Positions 9,767 through 19,387 of a DNA stretch of 64,000 bases are shown here, in pieces; positions within the stretch are counted from its first letter, which is position 1, and every line of letters starts with the position of its first letter. Under the pieces are notes generated by a model. The model was not told where the DNA came from. It did not search any database and saw only the letters and a list, made by a program, of their open reading frames with translations. The translations under genes and the position numbers were made by a program. The DNA lies in the NCBI RefSeq assembly GCF_001436455.1, contig NZ_AYYU01000001.1:90355-154354 (forward strand). The letters run 5' to 3'. The DNA comes from Lactobacillus jensenii DSM 20557 (GTDB taxonomy: Bacteria; Bacillota; Bacilli; Lactobacillales; Lactobacillaceae).

Positions 9767-11020
9767 ATGACTACAGTTTTAATTTTTCTAGTCATTTTTG
9801 GACTATTAGTATTTGTGCATGAATTTGGACACTTTTTTGTTGCTAAAAAAAGTGGTGTTTTAGTGCGCGAGTTTTCTATTGGAATGGGCCCCAAATTATT
9901 CCAAACAAGAAGAAAAAAGACCAGTTATACCATTCGCTGGCTTCCATTAGGCGGCTATGTTCGCTTAGCTGGAAAAGATGATATTAGTACAATTGATCCA
10001 GGGACAAATGTTATTTTGGTTTTGGATGAAAAGGGTAAAGTCGTTAGAATAGATGCCTCAGAATCAGACATTTTAATTTCTGGCATTCCAGTGCAAGTTA
10101 CAAAGGCTGATTTGGTAAAAGAACTGACCATTCAGGGTTATGAAAATGGTGACGAGAGCAAAGAGTGCACTTATTCTGTAGATCATGACGCCACAATTAT
10201 TGATAATACTGGGACTGAATTATCAATAGCACCCGAAGATACTCAATTTCAGAATGCTAAAATTTGGCAAAAAATTAGTACAAATATCGCTGGTCCATTA
10301 ATGAATATTATTTTGGGTTTTGTGATTTTTATTATTTGGTCAATCTCAACAGTTGGCCCCTCGACAACAACTATTGCTAGAACATTAGAACATTCGCCAG
10401 CAAGTACTGTTTTAAAGAAAAACGATCAGATAATTGCTGTAAATGGAAAAAAAGTAGCTAGTTTTGAAGATTTTAGTGAAAAAGTAGCTGAAAATAAAAG
10501 CAAAAAAATGCAGGTAACAGTTAAGCGAGCAAGTGGAATTAAAACTTTTTCTCTTACTCCTAAGCTTGTTAAACGTAATAGCGAAAAAGTATATCAAATT
10601 GGTATATTTGCTAAATCTGATGAACGTTTTTCTGTTAAGTTAGCAAGAGGTTGGAATATGGCTGTAAATACAACTGGCTTGATTTTTAAAGCGGTTGGTA
10701 ATTTAATTAGCCATTTCAGCTTAAACAAGTTATCTGGACCGGTAGGGATTTATTCACAAACTAGTCAAGTAAGTAAGTTTGGACTTTCAGCAGTTGTAGT
10801 TTTTTTAGCTATGATTTCAATTAATTTGGGAATTATGAATTTACTTCCAATCCCAGGATTGGATGGTGGTAAGCTCTTATTAAACTTAGTTGAGCTGATT
10901 CGTGGAAAGCCTATTCCTGAAGAACATGAAACTGCAGTGGAAATTGCAGGAGTTGTATTTTTATTAATTTTGATTATATTAGTAACAGGTAACGACATTT
11001 ATCGCTACTTTATTAAATAA
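9767..11020 (+). CDS. rseP: site-2 intramembrane zinc metalloprotease (RseP/Eep family)
   Basis: 417 residues. The zinc motif HEFGH occupies residues 18-22 in the first membrane helix, a single PDZ domain lies around residues 200-285, and the third metal ligand is in NLLPIPGLDGGKLL near residue 355. Family members cut membrane-bound anti-sigma factors, signal peptides and, in enterococci, pheromone precursors (Eep). The target here cannot be read from the sequence. It is cotranscribed with cdsA and proS. Confidence 0.95.
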   Translation: MTTVLIFLVIFGLLVFVHEFGHFFVAKKSGVLVREFSIGMGPKLFQTRRKKTSYTIRWLPLGGYVRLAGKDDISTIDPGTNVILVLDEKGKVVRIDASESDILISGIPVQVTKADLVKELTIQGYENGDESKECTYSVDHDATIIDNTGTELSIAPEDTQFQNAKIWQKISTNIAGPLMNIILGFVIFIIWSISTVGPSTTTIARTLEHSPASTVLKKNDQIIAVNGKKVASFEDFSEKVAENKSKKMQVTVKRASGIKTFSLTPKLVKRNSEKVYQIGIFAKSDERFSVKLARGWNMAVNTTGLIFKAVGNLISHFSLNKLSGPVGIYSQTSQVSKFGLSAVVVFLAMISINLGIMNLLPIPGLDGGKLLLNLVELIRGKPIPEEHETAVEIAGVVFLLILIILVTGNDIYRYFIK

Positions 11021-11039
11021 ATTATTTAGGGAGTTAATT

Positions 11040-12737
11040 ATGCGACAATCGAATTTTTTTATGCCAACTTTAAAGGAAGCTCCTGCTGATGCAGTAGCAG
11101 CAAGTCATAAAATAATGATTAGAGGTGGATATATACGTCAGGTAACCGCTGGTGTATATTCATACTTGCCTTTAGGCTATCGTGTGTTACGTAAAGCTGA
11201 AAGAATCATTGAAGAAGAAATGGATCGGATTAATGTTCCCGAAATGATTATGCCTCATTTATTGCCTGCTACATTGTGGCAAGAATCTGGCCGTTACTAT
11301 AAATATGGTGATGAAATGTTTAAGCTAAAAGATCGTCATGGTCGTGATAGTCTTTTAGGCCCAACTCATGAAGAAACATTTACTGAAATCATTGCTAAAA
11401 ACTTAAAGAGTTACAAGCAAATGCCACTTGCTCTTTACCAAATTCAAACTAAGTTCCGTGATGAAAATCGTCCAAGATTTGGGTTATTGCGTGGTCGTGA
11501 ATTTGTAATGCTTGATGGTTATAGCTTTGCAGCTACTAGAGAACAATTAGATAAGCAATTTGATGATCAAAAGGCAGCTTACAAGCGTATTTTCAAACGT
11601 GCAGGTGTTACTGTTCACCCTGTTATTGCTGACTCTGGTACAATGGGTGGTAAAAACTCAACAGAATTTCAAGCTCCAGCAGCAATTGGTGAAGATACTA
11701 TTGCTACTAATGAAAAAGGTACCTACGCAGCAAACCTTGAAATGGCAAAGAGTACTGATACCTTTAAACAAGAGCCTGAAGAATTGAAGACAATGGAAAA
11801 AGTTGCTACTCCAGGTTGCGAAACTATTGATCAATTAACTGAATTTTTGCATGTACCTGCTACTAGAATTGTGAAGAGTATTTTGTACATGGCTGATGAC
11901 CAAAAGATTTTAGTTTTGATTCGTGCTGATAAGCAAATTAACGAAGTAAAATTGGGCCATTTATTAGATGCCAATGAAGTTCGTGAAGCAACTGCTGAAG
12001 AATTGGTTAATGTTACTGGTAGCGAAAAAGGCGGCGTAGGTCCAGTTAAGGCTGATTGGGCCGACAAGGTTATCGCTGATGAAACAGTTAAGGGCTTATA
12101 TAATGTTGTTGTTGGCGCAAATGAAACTGGCTATCAATTCCAAAACGCCAATTTAGACCGTGACTTTAAAGTTGATGAATTTTCAGACATCAGAACTGCA
12201 AATGAAGGTGAACCAGATCCAGTTGATCATTTACCACTTCAATTTACTACTTCAATTGAAGTTGGACACATCTTTAAGTTAGGTACTTACTATACTGAAA
12301 CTATGGGTGCTGATTTCCTCGATCAAAATGGTAAAGCACAACCTGTAATTATGGGTTCATACGGTATTGGCGTAACAAGAATGTTATCTGCAGCAGTTGA
12401 ACAAAACTTGACGGAACACGGTGTTGCATGGCCAAAGGAAATTGCACCATTTACTCTTCATTTAATTCAAATGAAGATGAATGATGAAGACCAAACTAAA
12501 TTAGCTGAGAGTTTAGAAACTAAATTCTCAGAGAAGTATGATGTGTTATATGATGACCGAAAAGAACGTGCCGGTGTTAAGTTTGCAGATGCGGACTTAG
12601 TTGGTGCACCTATTAGAATTACTATTGGTAAAAAGGCTGCTGATGGAATCGTCGAAGTTAAGCGTCCTACTGATGACAAAGCAGTAGAAATATCAGTTGA
12701 CGATCTTGAAGCTTTTGTAGCAAAAGAATTGGATTAA
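11040..12737 (+). CDS. proS: prolyl-tRNA synthetase, bacterial type
   Basis: 565 residues, class II. Motif 1 is within the N-terminal 100 residues, motif 2 includes TKFRDENRPRFGLLRGREF, the editing/insertion (YbaK-like) domain spans about 230-390 and motif 3 is GSYGIGVTRMLSA, followed by the anticodon-binding domain. It charges tRNA-Pro. No T-box precedes it; translation seems coupled to the upstream envelope genes and polC starts ten bases downstream. Confidence 0.97.
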   Translation: MRQSNFFMPTLKEAPADAVAASHKIMIRGGYIRQVTAGVYSYLPLGYRVLRKAERIIEEEMDRINVPEMIMPHLLPATLWQESGRYYKYGDEMFKLKDRHGRDSLLGPTHEETFTEIIAKNLKSYKQMPLALYQIQTKFRDENRPRFGLLRGREFVMLDGYSFAATREQLDKQFDDQKAAYKRIFKRAGVTVHPVIADSGTMGGKNSTEFQAPAAIGEDTIATNEKGTYAANLEMAKSTDTFKQEPEELKTMEKVATPGCETIDQLTEFLHVPATRIVKSILYMADDQKILVLIRADKQINEVKLGHLLDANEVREATAEELVNVTGSEKGGVGPVKADWADKVIADETVKGLYNVVVGANETGYQFQNANLDRDFKVDEFSDIRTANEGEPDPVDHLPLQFTTSIEVGHIFKLGTYYTETMGADFLDQNGKAQPVIMGSYGIGVTRMLSAAVEQNLTEHGVAWPKEIAPFTLHLIQMKMNDEDQTKLAESLETKFSEKYDVLYDDRKERAGVKFADADLVGAPIRITIGKKAADGIVEVKRPTDDKAVEISVDDLEAFVAKELD

Positions 12738-12747
12738 GGTAAAATTT

Positions 12748-15700
12748 GTGGCAGATTCAAATAAACTTTTCTTAAGATTTTTGAAGCAGATTAAGTTTCC
12801 AAACTCTTTTAGTGATAATGATTTACTCGTAAAGGGGAAAATCGAAAACGTGGATGTTTACGGAAAAAAGCGTAAGTGGGATATCCACGTTTTTTTTGAT
12901 ACACCACTTAAGTTTGATACTTATGAAGCATTAGTTAAGCTCGCAGAGCAGGAATTTAGTCCGTTCATTGATGTTAATATTATGATTTCAACGGCTGATG
13001 GTTCAGATAATTATTTGCCTGAATACTGGTCATACGTTGTAAGTCAAACTGAAAACATGTCAGCAATGGCTCGTGAATGTTTATCTAGCAAAAAGCCAGT
13101 TAAAGTTGCAAGTGATTGGATAATTGAGGTTGAGACGCCAATGCTTGCAAATGCAATCTCACAATCTGACTTGGATAATTTGAGTTTTGATTTGCGTAAA
13201 TATGGTTTCTTCAATATAAAATTGAAGTTACAAGTTAAAAATGCTAATGAAGATGCAAATTTGGCTAGTTTAGAACAATTAGAGCAGTTACAAGCAGAAC
13301 ATGAAAAAAGCATGAATGAGGCTTTTAAAAATATTCCAGCCAAGCCAAAAAGAGTGGTACAAAGCAGCACTCGTCAAACACGAGAAAAGAACTTTGGTAA
13401 GGCGGATATTCCAGCTAGCGAAGTAATTGGAATGAAAGAAATTGAAGATGGGATGAGAAATATTGCCATCGAAGGAAATATCTTCAATATTGATTCTCAT
13501 GAATTAAAGTCAGGTGCCTTTATTTTTTCAGGAGAAATTACTGACTATTCAGATTCTATTGCCTTCAAAAAATTTGTTAAAGATAAAGAACAAATTGAAA
13601 TGCTCAAAGGTATCAAACCGGGAGTTTGGGCAAGAATGTCTGGTAGTGCATTAGATGACCAATATGTGCATGATGTTGTTTTCAATATTAATAATTTTAA
13701 AATTGTTGAACATGTTGGTCGTACAGAAAAGTATCAAGAAGAACCTAAGCGTGTAGAATTACATTTGCATACTATCATGAGCCAGCTTGATGCAACAAAT
13801 ACTGCAACAGATTTTATCTCTACAGCAAAAAAATTTGGCCAAAAAGCAATCGCAATTACTGATCATGGAGATGTTCAGTCATTCCCTGAAGCCTATAGCG
13901 CTGGTAAAAAGCAAAAGATGAAGATTTTGTACGGCTTAGAAGCTAATATGGTTGATGATCATGCTTTATTAGTTTTAAATCCAGCTTCTATGACTTATGA
14001 AAATCGTGAATTTGTTATTTTTGACGTTGAAACAACGGGGCTTTCATCTGTGTACGACACAATAATTGAAATTGGAGCCGTAAAAATGAAAGATGGTGAA
14101 GTGATTGAAAGATTTGATGAATTTATAAATCCTCATCATCCGTTAAGTGAAACCACAATTAACTTAACTTCAATTACTGATGAGATGGTTTCAAAAGCAG
14201 ATGATGAAGCAGAAGTTATAAAGAGATTTCAAGAGTTTTACGGAGATCGTCCACTTTGTGGTCATAATGTTCAATTTGACGTAGGGTTTGTTAATGCTGC
14301 ACTGAGAAGAAGCGGCTTGAAAGAGATTACACAGCCAGTCGTTGACACACTTGAAGTCTCTCGATTACTTCATCCTGAGCAAACAAAGCATACTCTTGAT
14401 TCACTTTGTAAAAAGTATAATGTGGTTCTTGAACACCATCACCGAGCAAATCAAGATGCGGAAGCAACTGGTTATTTGATGTTTAAATTATTAGATGCAT
14501 TTAATGACAAGTTTGAGCAAGATGATTTAGGAAAAATGAATGATTATGCTAAGTTTGGCCAAGTATATAAACGTGCTAAACCAACTCATATGACTGTTTT
14601 AGCCCTGACACAAAAAGGGTTAAAAAATATGTATAAGTTAGTTTCCTTGGCCAGCACTCAGTATTTTTATCGTGAGCCTAGAACCCCTATATCAGAATTA
14701 AGAAAGTATCGTGAAGGTCTTCTCTTTGGTAGTGGTTGCTGGAAGGGTGATGTATTTATCACCATGATGCAAAAAGGCTATGATGAAGCAAGAGAAAAGG
14801 CTAGATTTTATGACTTCTTGGAAGTTCAACCGCCAGCTGCATATTCACAATTAATAGCTGATGAATTAATCAAAGACGAAGAGCAATTGGAGGAAATTCT
14901 AAAGAATATCTATAAATTAGGTCAAGAATTAAATATACCTGTTGTAGCAACGGGTGATTGTCACTACCTAAATCCTGAGGATAAAATTTATCGAGAGATT
15001 TTAATTGCAGCGCAAAGATCAAATCCTAATCGTAATAAGCCTCAACCCAAGCTTCACTTTTATTCAACTCAAGAAATGCTAGATGCATTTAACTTTATGG
15101 GTGAAGATGTAGCTAAAGAAATTGTAATTGATAACACTAATAAGATTGCAGATGAAATTGAAGAAATTGCTCCGGTAAAAAGTGGACTTTATCCACCACA
15201 TATTAAGGATGCAGATCAGCAAATGACTGATTTGACTTATAACAAGGCATATGAACTTTATGGTAAGCCACTGCCTAAAATTGTTAAGGATCGGATAGAA
15301 TTAGAATTAAATTCAATTATCTCTAATGGATATGCCGTTATTTATCTAATTTCTCAAAAATTGGTGGCCAAATCTAATAAAGATGGATATTTGGTTGGAT
15401 CACGTGGATCCGTGGGGTCTAGTTTGGTTGCAACAATGTCAGGAATTACTGAAGTAAATCCATTAGCGCCACATTATCGATGTCCTAAATGTAAATATTC
15501 ACACTTCTTTGAAAATGGGGAATACGGTTCAGGATTTGACTTGCCAGATAAAAAATGTCCAGAATGTGGTACTGAATTAGTTAAAGATGGCCAAGATATC
15601 CCATTTGCTACTTTCTTAGGTTTCCATGGTGATAAGGTTCCAGATATTGATTTGAACTTTTCAGGAGACTATCAACCTGTTGCCCATAATTATATTAGGG

Positions 15701-17067
15701 TTATGTTTGGTCCAGCTAACTCCTTTAGAGCGGGTACGATTTCGACTGTTGCTGATAAAACTGCATATGGATATGCTAAGCACTTTGAAGAAGAGCGTAA
15801 TTTAAATTTGCGTTCTGCTGAGTTGGATCGCTTGGCTACTGGTACTTCAGGTGTTAAGAGAACGACGGGACAGCACCCAGCTGGTATTGTTGTAGTTCCA
15901 GATGATATGGATATTTATGATTTTACACCAGTACAATATCCAGCAGATGATTTGAATGCAGCATGGTTAACAACTCACTTTGATTTCCACTCAATTCACG
16001 ATAACATCTTGAAATTTGATATTCTTGGTCATGATGATCCAACTATGATTAGAATGCTGCAAGACTTGAGTGGTGTCGATCCAATGACCATACCACCAGA
16101 TGATCCAGGGGTTATGTCATTATTTTCAGGTACTGATATCTTAGGAGTTACTCCTGAGCAAATCGCTTCAAAGACTGGAACTCTTGGTGTACCAGAATTC
16201 GGGACTAAGTTTGTTCGCGGAATGCTTGAAGAAACAAACCCAACAACTTTTTCTGAGTTATTGCAAATTTCTGGTTTATCACATGGTACTGATGTATGGC
16301 TTGGAAATGCAGAAGACTTGGTCAATAATGGAACTTGTAAATTAAAGAATGTTATTGGTTGTCGTGATAACATCATGATGGACTTGATTCACTGGGGAGT
16401 TAAGCCAGAAGTAGCCTTTTCAACAATGGAATCTGTCCGTCACGGTCGAGGAATTAGTGATGATGACATGGCTGTTTTGAAAAAGAACAATAATATTCCT
16501 GATTGGTATATTCCATCATGTTTAAAGATTAAGTATATGTTCCCTAAAGCGCACGCTACAGCATATATTTTAATGGCTTTGAGAATTGCCTGGTTCAAGG
16601 TTTATTATCCAGTAATTTATTACACGTCATATTTCTCAGTTAGGGCTGATCTATTTGACTTAGTAGCCATGAGTCATGGTAAAAATTCCGTTAAAGCAGC
16701 TATTAAAAAGATTCAAGATCAGGGAAATGATGCAAGTGCTAAAGACAAGTCATTATTAACTGTTTTGGAAATTGCTAATGAATGTCTAGAACGTGGAATA
16801 AAAATAAAAATGGTTGATGTTAACGAATCTGAAGCCCTTAACTTCAAGATTGTTGATGATCATACAATTTTGGCACCATTTAATGCAGTTCCTGGTTTAG
16901 GGGATAACGCAGCAAAACAGATTGTTGCAGCAAGAGCTGAACAAAAATTCTTGTCTAAAGAAGATTTAAGAACAAGAGGTAAAGTTTCACAAACTATAAT
17001 GGATTACTTAGAAGTCAATGGTGTGCTTGAAGGAATGCCAGATCAAAATCAATTGTCTCTATTTTAA
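12748..17067 (+). CDS. polC: DNA polymerase III alpha subunit, Gram-positive PolC type
   Basis: 1439 residues, the family norm. Order of domains: N-terminal and OB region, PHP domain (VELHLHTIMSQLDATN, about residue 340), an inserted 3'-5' exonuclease (FVIFDVETTGL, about 427) with the H/D active-site residues at HHRANQDAEATG, a PHP continuation, a zinc-binding block CPKC...CPECG (about residues 913-950) and the palm with PDIDLNFSGDYQ. It is the replicative polymerase and proofreader of Firmicutes. The start is GTG ten bases after proS with a weak ribosome binding site. Confidence 0.98.
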   Translation: MADSNKLFLRFLKQIKFPNSFSDNDLLVKGKIENVDVYGKKRKWDIHVFFDTPLKFDTYEALVKLAEQEFSPFIDVNIMISTADGSDNYLPEYWSYVVSQTENMSAMARECLSSKKPVKVASDWIIEVETPMLANAISQSDLDNLSFDLRKYGFFNIKLKLQVKNANEDANLASLEQLEQLQAEHEKSMNEAFKNIPAKPKRVVQSSTRQTREKNFGKADIPASEVIGMKEIEDGMRNIAIEGNIFNIDSHELKSGAFIFSGEITDYSDSIAFKKFVKDKEQIEMLKGIKPGVWARMSGSALDDQYVHDVVFNINNFKIVEHVGRTEKYQEEPKRVELHLHTIMSQLDATNTATDFISTAKKFGQKAIAITDHGDVQSFPEAYSAGKKQKMKILYGLEANMVDDHALLVLNPASMTYENREFVIFDVETTGLSSVYDTIIEIGAVKMKDGEVIERFDEFINPHHPLSETTINLTSITDEMVSKADDEAEVIKRFQEFYGDRPLCGHNVQFDVGFVNAALRRSGLKEITQPVVDTLEVSRLLHPEQTKHTLDSLCKKYNVVLEHHHRANQDAEATGYLMFKLLDAFNDKFEQDDLGKMNDYAKFGQVYKRAKPTHMTVLALTQKGLKNMYKLVSLASTQYFYREPRTPISELRKYREGLLFGSGCWKGDVFITMMQKGYDEAREKARFYDFLEVQPPAAYSQLIADELIKDEEQLEEILKNIYKLGQELNIPVVATGDCHYLNPEDKIYREILIAAQRSNPNRNKPQPKLHFYSTQEMLDAFNFMGEDVAKEIVIDNTNKIADEIEEIAPVKSGLYPPHIKDADQQMTDLTYNKAYELYGKPLPKIVKDRIELELNSIISNGYAVIYLISQKLVAKSNKDGYLVGSRGSVGSSLVATMSGITEVNPLAPHYRCPKCKYSHFFENGEYGSGFDLPDKKCPECGTELVKDGQDIPFATFLGFHGDKVPDIDLNFSGDYQPVAHNYIRVMFGPANSFRAGTISTVADKTAYGYAKHFEEERNLNLRSAELDRLATGTSGVKRTTGQHPAGIVVVPDDMDIYDFTPVQYPADDLNAAWLTTHFDFHSIHDNILKFDILGHDDPTMIRMLQDLSGVDPMTIPPDDPGVMSLFSGTDILGVTPEQIASKTGTLGVPEFGTKFVRGMLEETNPTTFSELLQISGLSHGTDVWLGNAEDLVNNGTCKLKNVIGCRDNIMMDLIHWGVKPEVAFSTMESVRHGRGISDDDMAVLKKNNNIPDWYIPSCLKIKYMFPKAHATAYILMALRIAWFKVYYPVIYYTSYFSVRADLFDLVAMSHGKNSVKAAIKKIQDQGNDASAKDKSLLTVLEIANECLERGIKIKMVDVNESEALNFKIVDDHTILAPFNAVPGLGDNAAKQIVAARAEQKFLSKEDLRTRGKVSQTIMDYLEVNGVLEGMPDQNQLSLF

Positions 17068-17081
17068 TTTTTAATAATTTG

Positions 17082-17090
17082 TGATATAAT
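17082..17090 (+). promoter_or_regulatory. promoter of the rimP-nusA-infB operon
   Basis: TGA followed by a perfect TATAAT (17085-17090) gives an extended -10 element just after the polC stop; the -35 region is poor. Transcription should begin near 17097, immediately before the leader hairpins. Confidence 0.65.
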
Positions 17091-17100
17091 ATCTAACGTA

Positions 17101-17144
17101 GTTCGAATAGCCAATTCGAGTGAGCAGAAATGCTCACTCTTTTT
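17101..17144 (+). promoter_or_regulatory. hairpin leader and terminator-like element before rimP
   Basis: A small hairpin (TTCGAAT 17102-17108 with ATTCGAG 17114-17120) overlaps the 5' arm of a stronger hairpin (GAGTGAGCA 17118-17126, GAAA loop, TGCTCACTC 17131-17139) followed by five T residues. The second has the form of an intrinsic terminator but lies downstream of the promoter and upstream of the rimP start, so it could be an attenuator or simply terminate polC readthrough. Confidence 0.55.
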
Positions 17145-17162
17145 AGTACGGAGGAAGATTTT

Positions 17163-17639
17163 TTGACAAAAATCGTTGATCTTGTAACGAATTTAGTTAG
17201 CCCCATAGCTGAGAAGCGTGGGGACGAATTAGTTGATGTTGAATACGTGAAGGAACAAAATCAATATTATTTACGTATTTATGTTGATCGTGGAGAAAGT
17301 GGAATTGATATTGAAGAAATTGCCGCTTTAAGTGAAATGGTTTCTGAAGAACTAGATAAGTTAAATCCTGATCCTTTCACTGAACCTTACATGTTGGAGT
17401 TGTCTTCACCAGGTTTGGAGAGACCAATTAAAAATGAACGTGATTGGGAAAAAGCAGTGAATAAGTATATCCACGTAGCTTGCTATCAAAAGATTGATGG
17501 ACAAAAGGCTTTTGACGGCACTTTATTAAGCAAAGATGATGATAAAATCACTTTGAAAATCAAGATTAAAACTCGGACTAAAGAGTTGGAAATCCCTGTT
17601 GGGGCAATTGCAAATGCTCGATTTGCAATTGAATTTTAG
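17163..17639 (+). CDS. rimP: ribosome maturation factor RimP
   Basis: 158 residues from a TTG start with GGAGGA (17150-17155) seven bases upstream. An in-frame ATG at 17130 lies inside the terminator-like hairpin and lacks a site of its own. The protein has the two-domain RimP form, with the signature [19 protein letters not shown] in the N-terminal domain and an SH3-like C-terminal domain. RimP assists 30S maturation. It heads the conserved operon with nusA, ylxR, ylxQ, infB and rbfA. Confidence 0.93.
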   Translation: MTKIVDLVTNLVSPIAEKRGDELVDVEYVKEQNQYYLRIYVDRGESGIDIEEIAALSEMVSEELDKLNPDPFTEPYMLELSSPGLERPIKNERDWEKAVNKYIHVACYQKIDGQKAFDGTLLSKDDDKITLKIKIKTRTKELEIPVGAIANARFAIEF

Positions 17640-17658
17640 AAAGGGCTGATTAAAACTT

Positions 17659-18765
17659 ATGACTAAAGAAATGTTAGAAGCTTTTGCCACTTTAGAAAAT
17701 GAAAAGGGTATTAAGCAAGAAATTATTGTTGATGCGATTAAAGCCGCTCTTGTAGCAGCATACAAAAAGAATTACAATCAAGCCCAAAATGTTGAAGTTG
17801 ACTTTGACGAAAGAAAAGGTAACTTCAAAGTTATGGCTATCAAGACCGTTGTTGATGAAGTTCAAGATGCTCGCTTAGAAGTTAGCTTAAAAGAGGCCTT
17901 AGAAATTAATAAAGCTTATGAAGTAGGCGATGAAATTAAGTTTGAAGTAACTCCAAAAGATTTTGGGAGAATTTCAGCTCAAACAGCAAAACAAGTAATT
18001 ATGCAACGTCTTCGTGAAGCTGAAAGAAATCACATTGTAAGTGAATATTCACAATACCAAGATGAACTTGTAACTGGTGTTGTAGAACGTCATGATAATC
18101 GTTTTGTTTATGTGATGATAGACAAAGTTGAGGCTGTTATGCCACGTGGCGACCAAATGCCAAATGAAGTATATAACCCACAAGATAAGATTAGAGTCTT
18201 GGTAACAAAAGTGGGTAATGATACTAAGGGTGCTCAAATTGTTGTTTCAAGAACAGCTCCAGATATGGTTAAGCGTTTGTTTGAGCAGGAAGTTCCTGAA
18301 GTGTATGATGGTACTGTTCAAATCGTATCTGTAGCTCGTGAAGCCGGTGATAGAACTAAAATTGCAGTTAAATCAGATGATCCTAATATTGACCCAGTTG
18401 GTACTTGTGTTGGGCCTAAGGGAGCACGTGTTCAAAATGTCGTTAATGAATTAGGTGGAGAAAACATTGATATTGTAAAATATGAAGATGATCCAGCTGA
18501 TTTCATTGCCAATGCTCTTAATCCGGCTGAAGTAATTGCAGCTCAATTTGGTGAAGATGAAGATGAAAAGAGTGCCTTGGTTATTGTCCCTGACTACCAA
18601 TTATCTTTGGCAATCGGTAAGAAGGGTCAGAATGTCCGTCTTGCAGCCCGTTTAACTGGTTATAAGATTGATATTCGTCCTGAATCACAAGTTGAATTTG
18701 TTGATGAAGATAATGGAAACGATGAAAATGTTGGTGATGAAAATCCAACAAATAATGAAGAATAG
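17659..18765 (+). CDS. nusA: transcription termination/antitermination factor NusA
   Basis: 368 residues: an N-terminal RNA polymerase-binding domain (1-130), an S1 domain (about 135-200, with LVTGVVERHDNRFVYV) and two KH domains (about 205-345, with VGPKGARVQNV and IGKKGQNVRLAARLTG). The acidic repeats found at the end of proteobacterial NusA are absent, as is normal in Firmicutes. A short acidic tail ends the protein. NusA modulates pausing and intrinsic termination. Confidence 0.97.
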   Translation: MTKEMLEAFATLENEKGIKQEIIVDAIKAALVAAYKKNYNQAQNVEVDFDERKGNFKVMAIKTVVDEVQDARLEVSLKEALEINKAYEVGDEIKFEVTPKDFGRISAQTAKQVIMQRLREAERNHIVSEYSQYQDELVTGVVERHDNRFVYVMIDKVEAVMPRGDQMPNEVYNPQDKIRVLVTKVGNDTKGAQIVVSRTAPDMVKRLFEQEVPEVYDGTVQIVSVAREAGDRTKIAVKSDDPNIDPVGTCVGPKGARVQNVVNELGGENIDIVKYEDDPADFIANALNPAEVIAAQFGEDEDEKSALVIVPDYQLSLAIGKKGQNVRLAARLTGYKIDIRPESQVEFVDEDNGNDENVGDENPTNNEE

Positions 18766-18774
18766 GTGATTTTT

Positions 18775-19071
18775 TTGAAAAAGAGAAAAGTCCCAATGAG
18801 AAAAGATTTGTTGACGAATACAATGCAACCAAAAAAAGATTTGGTAAGAATTGTTATCAACAAAGAAAATGAAGTTTCAGTTGATCCAACTGGCAAAAAG
18901 CCGGGACGTGGAGCCTATGTTTCATTAGAACCTGATAAAATAACTGAAGCTCAAAAAAGTAAAATTTTAGACCGAAGCTTAGGTACTAAAATTGATGATA
19001 GTTTTTATCAAGAACTTTTTGAATATGTAGATCATCAAAAGGCAAGAAAAGAATTATTTGGTGATAAATAA
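18775..19071 (+). CDS. ylxR: YlxR/RnpM family RNA-binding protein
   Basis: 98 residues from a TTG start with AGGTGA upstream; a GTG at 18766 directly after the nusA stop is the alternative and would add three residues. The conserved family motif GRGAYV is at about residue 43, together with an early basic segment KKRKVPMRKD. B. subtilis YlxR (RnpM) binds RNase P RNA and modulates it. The gene keeps its normal place between nusA and ylxQ. Confidence 0.9.
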   Translation: MKKRKVPMRKDLLTNTMQPKKDLVRIVINKENEVSVDPTGKKPGRGAYVSLEPDKITEAQKSKILDRSLGTKIDDSFYQELFEYVDHQKARKELFGDK

Positions 19072-19383
19072 GTGCATAATCGTAAAAAGATAATAAATTT
19101 TTTAGGACTAATTCAAAGAGCCGGGAAAATAGTTTCTGGCACAGATTTGGTAGTCTCATCGATAAAGACTGGCAAGGTTAAGCTGGTAATTATAGCTAGT
19201 GATCTTTCTAAGGCAACACGCCAAGAAATCGAAGCTTTAGCCCAAAAGAAAGGCTTGCCAATTATTGATGAGTTTTCAGAGCTTGAAATATCTCAAGCAA
19301 TTGGGAAAACTAGAAAAGTTTTAGCAGTTAGTGATTTGGGATTCAGTAAAGCAATACAAAAGAAATTAAATGAAGGAGTGTGA
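19072..19383 (+). CDS. ylxQ: YlxQ, L7Ae-family RNA-binding protein
   Basis: 103 residues of the L7Ae/L30e/S12e fold: [18 protein letters not shown] at the N-terminus and [13 protein letters not shown] in the centre. Homologues bind kink-turn RNA but have no settled cellular role. The start is GTG immediately after the ylxR stop, so translation is coupled. Its 3' end runs up to the infB ribosome binding site. Confidence 0.9.
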   Translation: MHNRKKIINFLGLIQRAGKIVSGTDLVVSSIKTGKVKLVIIASDLSKATRQEIEALAQKKGLPIIDEFSELEISQAIGKTRKVLAVSDLGFSKAIQKKLNEGV

Positions 19384-19387
19384 TCTG

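Noticed and set aside
10900..11040. T-box riboswitch before proS
   Set aside because: The intergenic space is only 19 bases, far too short for a T-box.
17130..17162. ATG at 17130 as rimP start
   Set aside because: It lies in the terminator-like hairpin without its own site; TTG at 17163 has GGAGGA at proper spacing.
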